Of a stretch of 11,920 nucleotides of DNA, positions 7,439 through 11,920 are shown in pieces; within the stretch, counting starts at the first letter, position 1; each line of letters starts with the position of its first letter. The stretch covers positions 1-11,920 of the forward strand of contig CATYYP010000024.1 in NCBI GenBank assembly GCA_958415245.1, in the 5' to 3' direction. The DNA comes from Schaalia odontolytica (GTDB lineage: Bacteria > Actinomycetota > Actinomycetes > Actinomycetales > Actinomycetaceae). Under the pieces are notes generated by a model. The model did no database searches, was not told where the DNA came from, and saw only the letters and a list, made by a program, of their open reading frames with translations. The translations under genes were made by a program, and so were the position numbers.

Positions 7439-7469
7439 ATTATGTGACCTATGTCCCCCATTTTGTCCG
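7439..7469 (-). promoter_or_regulatory. Candidate promoter of the five-gene transport operon
   Basis: On the minus strand, -10 CATAAT (7439-7444) and -35 CGGACA (7464-7469) are 19 bases apart. The spacing is long and the -35 weak. A start near 7432 would put the iron box at about +1 to +19 and leave a leader of about 59 bases. The flanking region is AT-rich (38 of the 60 bases at 7391-7450), unlike the rest of the window, as expected of a control region. Confidence 0.35.
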
Positions 7470-7513
7470 GGGATGCCACCAGCTAATCCCACGAGCACTC
7501 CCCAGACAAAGCG

Positions 7514-7544
7514 GGGCCCCGCGCAGCAGTGCTGCGCGGGGCCC
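7514..7544 (-). terminator. Terminator of the rplKA unit
   Basis: A perfect 15-base inverted repeat (7514-7528 with 7530-7544, one base between) starts 25 bases after the rplA stop. In RNA it gives a very stable stem with a small loop, followed by the moderately T-rich TTTGTCT. It separates rplKA from the promoter of the transport operon. Confidence 0.8.
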
Positions 7545-7568
7545 GGATGCTTGATCAGCGAGCGACGC

Positions 7569-8276
7569 TCACTTCTCGATGAGGTCCTTGACCTTGGTGA
7601 CATCCAGCGGGATGCCGGGGCCCATCGTCGTGGCGACGGCGCCCTTGATCAGGTAGCGGCCCTTCGAAGAGGTCGGCTTAAGACGCAGCACCTCGTCCAG
7701 GACGGCGGCGTAGTTCTCGGTCAGCTGCTCGGCGGTGAAGGAGGCCTTGCCGACGATGAACGCCAGGTTGGCGTGCTTGTCGACGCGGAACTCGATACGA
7801 CCACCCTTGATCTCCTTGACGGCCTTCGCGACGTCCATGGTCACGGTGCCCGTCTTGGGGTTCGGCATGAGGCCACGGGGGCCGAGGACGCGGCCGAGGC
7901 GGCCAACCTTGCCCATGAGGTCGGGGGTAGCAACGGCGACATCGAAGTCGGTGTAGCCCTTGGCAACCTTCTCGATGAGCTCGTCGCCGCCGACCTCGTC
8001 GGCGCCTGCGTCGATCGCTTCCTGAGCGCGCGGACCAACGGCGAAGACCAAGACCCGGGCGGTCTTGCCGGTGCCGTGCGGCAGGGAAACGGTGCCACGG
8101 ACCATCTGGTCCGCCTGGCGGGGGTCGACACCCAGTCGGAAGACGACCTCAACGGTCGAGTCGAACTTGGTGACGGTGGTCTCCTTGGCCAGCTTCATGG
8201 CCTCGAAGGGGGTGTACAGCACATCCGCGTGGACCTTCTCGGCCGCTGCGCGGTAGCTCTTGGAGCGCTTGGTCAT
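7569..8276 (-). CDS. rplA: 50S ribosomal protein L1
   Basis: L1 binds 23S rRNA at the mobile L1 stalk by the tRNA exit site, and in many bacteria represses its own mRNA. The 235-residue length is normal. The hallmark [17 protein letters not shown] (128-144) is intact, and GKASF (176-180) belongs to the C-terminal half of domain I. The ATG at 8274-8276 gives the expected MTKRSK start and lies 9 bases after AAGGAG. It follows rplK by 70 bases and should share its transcript, which ends at the hairpin 25 bases downstream. In most bacteria rplJ follows here; in this window five transport genes intervene. Confidence 0.97.
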   Translation of the reverse strand: MTKRSKSYRAAAEKVHADVLYTPFEAMKLAKETTVTKFDSTVEVVFRLGVDPRQADQMVRGTVSLPHGTGKTARVLVFAVGPRAQEAIDAGADEVGGDELIEKVAKGYTDFDVAVATPDLMGKVGRLGRVLGPRGLMPNPKTGTVTMDVAKAVKEIKGGRIEFRVDKHANLAFIVGKASFTAEQLTENYAAVLDEVLRLKPTSSKGRYLIKGAVATTMGPGIPLDVTKVKDLIEK

Positions 8277-8346
8277 TCTGCTTCTTCTCCTTGCAGTCGT
8301 GGGTGTCGGGCAGCGCCTGCCCTACCACGGGGGGGGTTGGTTGAGG

Positions 8347-8778
8347 TCAGCCCTCGACGTTGATGCCCATGGAGCGGGCGGTGCCGGCGATGATCTTGGC
8401 CGCGGCCTCGATGTCGTTGGCGTTGAGGTCAGCCATCTTGGACTGGCCGATTTCGCGGGCCTGATCCATCGTGATCGAACCAACCTTGACGGTGTTGGGG
8501 GTGCCGGAACCCTTCTGGATGCCAGCAGCCTTCTTGATGAGCTCAGCGGCAGGCGGCGTCTTGAGGACGAACGTGAAGGAACGATCCTCGTAGACGGTGA
8601 TCTCAACGGGGATGATGTTTCCACGCTGCGACTCGGTGGCCGCGTTGTAAGCCTTGGTGAACTCAACGATGTTCACGCCGTGCTGGCCCAGAGCGGGGCC
8701 GACGGGCGGTGCGGGGGTAGCGGCGCCGGCTGCGATCTGAAGCTTGATCAGGCCGGTGACCTTCTTCTTCGGTGCCAT
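8347..8778 (-). CDS. rplK: 50S ribosomal protein L11
   Basis: L11 binds the GTPase-associated centre of 23S rRNA and takes part in factor binding and the stringent response through RelA; thiopeptide antibiotics bind between it and the rRNA. The 143-residue product is of normal length. The proline-rich N-terminal loop [15 protein letters not shown] (20-34), where thiopeptides bind in known structures, is intact, and residues 75-143 form the rRNA-binding domain with [14 protein letters not shown]. The ATG at 8776-8778 has only a weak purine-rich ribosome site (AGAAGAAAG). The 161-base space after nusG holds a good promoter, so rplKA need not depend on nusG transcription. Confidence 0.97.
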   Translation of the reverse strand: MAPKKKVTGLIKLQIAAGAATPAPPVGPALGQHGVNIVEFTKAYNAATESQRGNIIPVEITVYEDRSFTFVLKTPPAAELIKKAAGIQKGSGTPNTVKVGSITMDQAREIGQSKMADLNANDIEAAAKIIAGTARSMGINVEG

Positions 8779-8887
8779 GAATGCGGGTCTTTCTTCTGAA
8801 GTTCTGGCCGACGGGTGTCGGTCAGGGCGGAGCGTTTGGCGTCAGCTCACTGGGTTTCAGTGGGCATAGTGCGCCCTACGCACACAA
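8779..8887 (-). promoter_or_regulatory. Structured 5' leader of rplKA
   Basis: The predicted leader of about 109 bases can fold into several stems: 8879-8883 with 8869-8873; a CACTG/CAGTG hairpin (8848-8862); and a 7-bp hairpin with one G-U pair (8806-8823). A long-range 6-bp pairing of 8872-8877 with 8824-8829 could compete with the first stem. Translational repression of rplKA by L1 through its leader is known in other bacteria, so this is the place to look for such a site. I could not identify a specific L1-binding motif. Confidence 0.35.
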
Positions 8888-8893
8888 AAGTGA

Positions 8894-8923
8894 ATCATAA
8901 CGCGATTCCGGGCTTGATCCCAA
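8894..8923 (-). promoter_or_regulatory. Candidate sigma-A-type promoter of rplKA
   Basis: On the minus strand, -35 TTGGGA (8918-8923) and -10 TATGAT (8894-8899, five of six consensus bases) are 18 bases apart. The promoter lies 16 bases after the nusG stop, and the predicted start near 8887 begins the structured leader. A small hairpin with one mismatch (8908-8929) overlaps the -35 and has no T-tract. Confidence 0.6.
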
Positions 8924-8939
8924 GTCCGGGTGCGTGATG

Positions 8940-9722
8940 TCACTGCTCGAGCTTCTCCACCTGGTCGAAGCCGAGCTCGAGCGGCGTCTCGCGCTCGAAG
9001 ATGGTGACGAGAACCTTGAGCTTCTGAGTCTCGGGCATGATCTCGGAGATCGTGGCCGACATGGTCTCGAAAGGTCCGTCGGTGACGGTGACGATCTCGC
9101 CAACCTCGAACTGGGTCTGGACGACCTGGACGGGTGCGGGCTGATCCTTGGCGGCCTCGGCGGCTTCCTCGAGGACGTTGGGCGTCAGGAGCATGACGAC
9201 CTCGTCGATCGAGAGCGGCACGGGGTTGTGCTGGTCACCCACGAAGCCGGTGACGGCGGGGGTTTCCTTGACGACACGGTACGAGGCCTCGTTGAAGTCC
9301 ATGCAGACGATCGCGTAGCCGGGGATGCGCACGTGGCGCACGCGCTTCTTCGCGTTGCCGCGGTACTCCATGACGTACTCGTCCGGAACCTCGACGGCGA
9401 AGATGTAGTCTTCCATGTTCTGCGTGGTGATGCGCTGCTCGAGGTTGGCCTTCACCTTGCGCTCGTGGCCGGAGTAGGTGTGGATGACGTACCAGTCGCC
9501 GGGAGACATGTAGAGCTTGCGGCGCAGCTTGGCGATCGCTTCCTCTTCGGTCGAGGCAGGGGCCTCGTCGTCCGATTCGGTTTCCTTCTCGGCGACCTCC
9601 TCGGCCACCTCGTCAACGATTTCCTGGGCGGCTCCGTCTGCCAGCGCCTCGGCGGTCTCCTGCTGGACCTCTTCCTGGTGCTCCTCGAAGACCTGTTCCT
9701 CGGTGTAGTTTTCGTCGCTCAC
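8940..9722 (-). CDS. nusG: Transcription termination/antitermination factor NusG
   Basis: NusG binds RNA polymerase through its NGN domain and contacts Rho or ribosomal protein S10 through its KOW domain. The 260-residue product carries an acidic extension of about 75 residues, rich in Glu and Ala, as in other actinobacterial NusG proteins. The NGN domain begins at [20 protein letters not shown] (75-94) and runs to about 180. The KOW domain is at 205-260, with [18 protein letters not shown] chose the GTG at 9720-9722 as the start, because AGGAGGG lies 7 bases upstream; the TTG at 9740 overlaps that ribosome site. It follows secE by 77 bases, with a strong hairpin in between. There is no room for a promoter after that hairpin, so expression depends on readthrough. 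Confidence 0.96.
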   Translation of the reverse strand: MSDENYTEEQVFEEHQEEVQQETAEALADGAAQEIVDEVAEEVAEKETESDDEAPASTEEEAIAKLRRKLYMSPGDWYVIHTYSGHERKVKANLEQRITTQNMEDYIFAVEVPDEYVMEYRGNAKKRVRHVRIPGYAIVCMDFNEASYRVVKETPAVTGFVGDQHNPVPLSIDEVVMLLTPNVLEEAAEAAKDQPAPVQVVQTQFEVGEIVTVTDGPFETMSATISEIMPETQKLKVLVTIFERETPLELGFDQVEKLEQ

Positions 9723-9761
9723 GACGTTTCCCTCCTGCAAATGGGGCCGGACCGTAGAAGA

Positions 9762-9791
9762 AACCCGCCTGCAGTGTCCTGCGGGCGGGTT
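9762..9791 (-). terminator. Hairpin terminator or attenuator between secE and nusG
   Basis: On the minus strand a 13-bp stem with one G-U pair (9779-9791 with 9762-9774) and a 4-base loop is followed by TTCTTC. It begins 8 bases after the secE stop and ends 39 bases before the nusG start. The structure is as strong as many intrinsic terminators, although the T-tract is broken by C residues. It probably lowers, but cannot abolish, transcription into nusG. Confidence 0.7.
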
Positions 9792-9799
9792 CGTCGGTC

Positions 9800-10096
9800 T
9801 CAGCCGAAGATCAATGCACTTAGCTTACCGAATCCGAAGTCGAGTAGGCCAGCGAAAAGCATGATTGCGGCGACAAACACAACAACGACGAGGAAGTAGG
9901 TCCAGGTCTCGGATCCCGTGGGGTAGGTGACCTTCTTCATTTCGTCAATGACCTGCTTGAAGAAGAGCCAGATGCCACCGAAGAAACCAGGACGCTTCGT
10001 CTGCTCCTTGGTGGCGGCGCTACGCTTGCGGGTAGCTTCGTTCTTAGTGCGATCTCGGCGCGAGGATTCAGCATCCGAGGCAACACGATCGGCCAT
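9800..10096 (-). CDS. secE: Preprotein translocase subunit SecE
   Basis: SecE clamps the two halves of SecY in the protein-export channel. The 98-residue product is of the short, single-helix type. A basic, hydrophilic N-terminus (1-37) leads to the amphipathic helix [20 protein letters not shown] (37-56), then the family's V-x-Y/W-P turn (VTYPT, 56-60) and one membrane helix (about 66-86). The ATG at 10094-10096 lies 6 bases after AGGAGG. It follows tRNA-Trp by 35 bases with no promoter visible between, so it is probably transcribed with the tRNA and cut from it during tRNA maturation. The tRNA-Trp/secE/nusG order is standard for actinobacteria. Confidence 0.96.
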   Translation of the reverse strand: MADRVASDAESSRRDRTKNEATRKRSAATKEQTKRPGFFGGIWLFFKQVIDEMKKVTYPTGSETWTYFLVVVVFVAAIMLFAGLLDFGFGKLSALIFG

Positions 10097-10131
10097 GGGA
10101 ATCCTCCTACGAAAATGATCAGCCTAATCCG

Positions 10132-10204
10132 CAGGGCAGGCGGGACTCGAACCCACAACCGCCGGTTTTGGAGACCGGTGCGCTACCAATTGCGCCACTG
10201 CCCT
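10132..10204 (-). tRNA. tRNA-Trp (anticodon CCA)
   Basis: A 73-base cloverleaf is complete. The acceptor stem AGGGCAG pairs with CTGCCCT, leaving a G discriminator base. The D arm is GCGC/GCGC, the anticodon stem CCGGT/ACCGG encloses loop CTCCAAA with anticodon CCA, the variable loop has five bases, and the T arm is GTGGG TTCGAGT CCCGC. All stems pair perfectly. The 3' CCA is not encoded (CGG follows the discriminator), so it must be added by the CCA-adding enzyme. It sits directly before secE. Confidence 0.97.
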
Positions 10205-10227
10205 ACGCAGGAAAACCTGCCTGACGA

Positions 10228-10257
10228 ACATTAGTGGATAAGGCGGCGCTTTGTCCA
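10228..10257 (-). promoter_or_regulatory. Candidate promoter of tRNA-Trp (and probably secE-nusG)
   Basis: On the minus strand, -35 TGGACA (10252-10257, five of six consensus bases) and -10 TAATGT (10228-10233, a TAnnnT form) are 18 bases apart. The predicted start near 10221 is about 17 bases before the tRNA. A perfect 5-bp hairpin (10207-10220) occupies that short leader. No other promoter is visible before nusG. Confidence 0.6.
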
Positions 10258-10324
10258 ACCGAGATGCGCGCCGGCGGGTCGCATGCCGCGTAATACCAGC
10301 CCCGACCTCGTAAATGAGAGGTAG

Positions 10325-10374
10325 CCCACGCACGCATCGTGTGCGCTCTCCGCCACACGCGCGCGCGACGTGGG
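10325..10374 (+). other. Possible long hairpin before the aminotransferase start
   Basis: CCCACG (10325-10330) pairs with CGTGGG (10369-10374), and inside it bases 10338-10343 pair with 10354-10359, with three further G-C pairs between. It ends 11 bases before the GTG start and could affect translation. No convincing plus-strand promoter was found in the 181 bases between tRNA-Trp and this gene. Confidence 0.3.
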
Positions 10375-10385
10375 ACCATGGAGGG

Positions 10386-11591
10386 GTGACCAATACTCCT
10401 CGCACCCGTGTCTCTGATCGTTTCAACGCCATCACCCCGTCCGCGACCCTGGCCGTGGACGCGAAGGCCAAGGCCCTCAAGGCCGCCGGCCGCCCGGTGA
10501 TCGGCTTCGGCGCCGGCGAACCCGACTTCGCCACGCCCGACTACATTGTCGAGGCCGCCGTCAAGGCCGCTCGCAACCCCGCGATGCACCGCTACACGCC
10601 CGCTGCCGGCCTCCCGGCGCTGCGCGAGGCCATCGCAGAAAAGACCCTGCGCGACTCCGGCTACGAGGTCTCCCCCGCCGACATCGTCGTCACCAACGGC
10701 GGCAAGCAGGCCGTCTTCCAGGCGTTCGCCGCGCTGCTGGGCCCCGGCGACGAGGCGATCCTGCCGACCCCGTACTGGACCACGTACCCCGAGGTCGTCA
10801 AGCTCGCCGGCGCGACCCCCGTCGAGGTGTTCGCGGGCGCCGACCAGGACTACAAGGTGACCGTCGAGCAGCTCGAGGCCGCGCGCACGCCTCGCACGAA
10901 GGTCCTCCTCATGTGCTCGCCGTCCAACCCGACGGGCAGCGTCTACACGCCCGAGGAGCTGACCGCGATCGGCCAGTGGGCCCTCGAGCACGGCATCTGG
11001 GTTATCTCCGATGAGATCTACGAGCACCTGCTGTACGAGGACGCGCAGACCGCGCACATCGTCAAGCTGGTGCCCGAGCTGGCCGACCAGGCCGTCATCC
11101 TCAACGGCGTGGCCAAGACCTACGCGATGACCGGCTGGCGAGTGGGCTGGATGATCGGCCCCTCCGATGTCATCAAGGCCGCGCTGTCCTTCCAGTCGCA
11201 CCTGACCTCGAACGTCAACAACGTCGCCCAGGAGGCCGCGCGCGCCGCCGTGTCCGGCTCCCTGGATGCGGTGAACGAGATGCGCGTCGCCTTCGACCGT
11301 CGCCGCCGCACGATCGTTGACATGCTGCGCCAGATCGACGGCTTCGACGTTCCCACCCCCAAGGGCGCGTTCTACGTTTACCCCTCCGTCGAGCGCCTGC
11401 TGGGTCGCGAGATCCGAGGCCGCGTGGCCAACACGTCGGGCGAGCTCGCCGACCTGATCCTCGACGAGGTCGAGGTCGCGGCGGTTCCGGGCGAGGCCTT
11501 CGGTCCCTCCGGCTTCCTGCGCTTCTCTTACGCTCTGGCCGACGATGACCTCGTCGAGGGCATCACCCGCGTGCAGGAGCTCTTCGCCTGA
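10386..11591 (+). CDS. aspC: Class I pyridoxal-phosphate aminotransferase, aspartate aminotransferase family
   Basis: A cytosolic enzyme expected to move the amino group of aspartate (or a related amino acid) to 2-oxoglutarate. The 401-residue product has the type I fold landmarks: GAGEPDF (42-48), PYWTTYPE (129-136), SPSNPTG (178-184) with Asn181, ISDEIYEH (207-214) with Asp209 for the cofactor ring nitrogen and Tyr212, the Schiff-base lysine Lys244 in [16 protein letters not shown] with Arg252, and carboxylate-binding Arg379 in FLRFSYA. The GTG at 10386-10388 is the only good start: family similarity begins soon after it, and the upstream extension is Arg/Pro-rich and unlike the family. A GGAGG lies unusually close to the GTG. 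An aspC gene beside tRNA-Trp/secE is, as I recall, also found in Streptomyces. Substrate specificity is not proven. Confidence 0.9.
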   Translation: MTNTPRTRVSDRFNAITPSATLAVDAKAKALKAAGRPVIGFGAGEPDFATPDYIVEAAVKAARNPAMHRYTPAAGLPALREAIAEKTLRDSGYEVSPADIVVTNGGKQAVFQAFAALLGPGDEAILPTPYWTTYPEVVKLAGATPVEVFAGADQDYKVTVEQLEAARTPRTKVLLMCSPSNPTGSVYTPEELTAIGQWALEHGIWVISDEIYEHLLYEDAQTAHIVKLVPELADQAVILNGVAKTYAMTGWRVGWMIGPSDVIKAALSFQSHLTSNVNNVAQEAARAAVSGSLDAVNEMRVAFDRRRRTIVDMLRQIDGFDVPTPKGAFYVYPSVERLLGREIRGRVANTSGELADLILDEVEVAAVPGEAFGPSGFLRFSYALADDDLVEGITRVQELFA

Positions 11592-11920
11592 TGCACGTCT
11601 CGTTCGAACGGACAGCGCAGGAGGCCCCCCTCGGGACGGTCCTCCTCGCCCACGGGTACGCGGAACACTGTGGGCGCTACGCCCGCCTGCGCTCCGCGCT
11701 CACCCGCGCCGGTTACGACGTCGCCTACTACGACCACGCGGGCCACGGGACCTCCGAGGGTCCCCGCGCCCGCGTGGACGTGGGCGCGCTGATCCGCGAC
11801 TTCGGCGACGCGCGCCGGGCGACCCTCGCACACGCGCGCACGCCGGACCTGTTCCTGTTCGGACACTCGATGGGCGGCATCATCGCAGCCGCCTCCACGA
11901 TCCTCGACCCGACGCGGCTG
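11591..11920 (+). CDS. Alpha/beta hydrolase, monoacylglycerol lipase / serine aminopeptidase S33 type (cut by window edge)
   Basis: The first 110 codons of a serine hydrolase that continues past the right edge. Visible marks are the oxyanion-hole segment LLAHGYAEH (18-26), DHAGHGTSEGP (48-58) and the nucleophile elbow GHSMGG (91-96) with Ser93. The AHGxxEHxGRY and D-x-x-GHG-x-SEG patterns are those of monoacylglycerol lipases and lysophospholipases. The catalytic Asp and His lie beyond the window. The ATG at 11591-11593 shares one base with the aminotransferase stop (TGATG), and AGGAG lies 11 bases upstream, so translation is probably coupled. The shared unit with aspC need not mean a shared pathway. 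Confidence 0.85.
   Translation, partial: MHVSFERTAQEAPLGTVLLAHGYAEHCGRYARLRSALTRAGYDVAYYDHAGHGTSEGPRARVDVGALIRDFGDARRATLAHARTPDLFLFGHSMGGIIAAASTILDPTRL

Noticed and set aside
7371..7568. Mobile-element boundary or attachment site beside the transport operon
   Set aside because: No transposase, integrase, terminal inverted repeats or target duplication was visible on either side of the operon; the repeats present are explained by a terminator and a control region.
8329..8336. Run of eight G residues between rplK and rplA, possible phase-variable tract
   Set aside because: It lies in the spacer, not in a reading frame or between promoter elements, and an essential ribosomal operon is an unlikely place for phase variation. 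It could also be a sequencing-sensitive spot.
10203..11201. A 332-codon minus-strand open frame
   Set aside because: It is fully antisense to the aminotransferase, which has all catalytic residues; the translation is Gly/Asp/Arg-rich without recognisable domains.
1..11920. CRISPR arrays, toxin-antitoxin pairs, defence or prophage genes
   Set aside because: No regularly spaced repeats and no unassigned reading frame of suitable type; every sizeable frame is either an identified gene or its antisense shadow.

Overview
The window looks like chromosome from a high-GC actinobacterium, most likely Actinomycetaceae (Actinomyces/Schaalia type). This is inferred from the composition, the order tRNA-Trp - secE - nusG - rplK - rplA, a NusG with a long acidic N-terminal extension, and an aspC-type aminotransferase beside tRNA-Trp, as in other actinobacteria. 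No database search was possible.

Reading down the minus strand from the right, the conserved block is tRNA-Trp (10132-10204), secE, nusG, rplK, rplA, and after a gap rplJ and the start of rplL (cut by the left edge). A 15-bp perfect inverted repeat at 7514-7544 closes the rplKA unit. rplJ begins a new unit with its own promoter and a well-formed L10-type attenuating leader.

Between rplA and rplJ lies an accessory five-gene operon on the minus strand (969-7373): a membrane S component of the MptD/Trep_Strep type, an EcfT transmembrane protein, a fused double-ATPase EcfA, and two ABC half-transporters, each with an exporter-type membrane domain fused to an ATPase (IrtA/IrtB-like). Stop and start codons overlap or nearly touch at every junction, so the five genes should be made as one unit. 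The AT-rich control region in front (7374-7470) holds a 13/19 match to the DtxR/IdeR iron box and several ATAGG hexamers. Gene content and operator together suggest iron-regulated uptake of an iron compound (siderophore or heme). The substrate is inferred, not shown.

On the right, on the plus strand and diverging from tRNA-Trp, are a complete class I aminotransferase (aspC family) and, overlapping it by one base, the start of a serine hydrolase of the monoacylglycerol-lipase type that runs off the window. Every base of the window lies in, or within about 200 bases of, an assigned gene. I saw no insertion sequence, CRISPR array or prophage gene.
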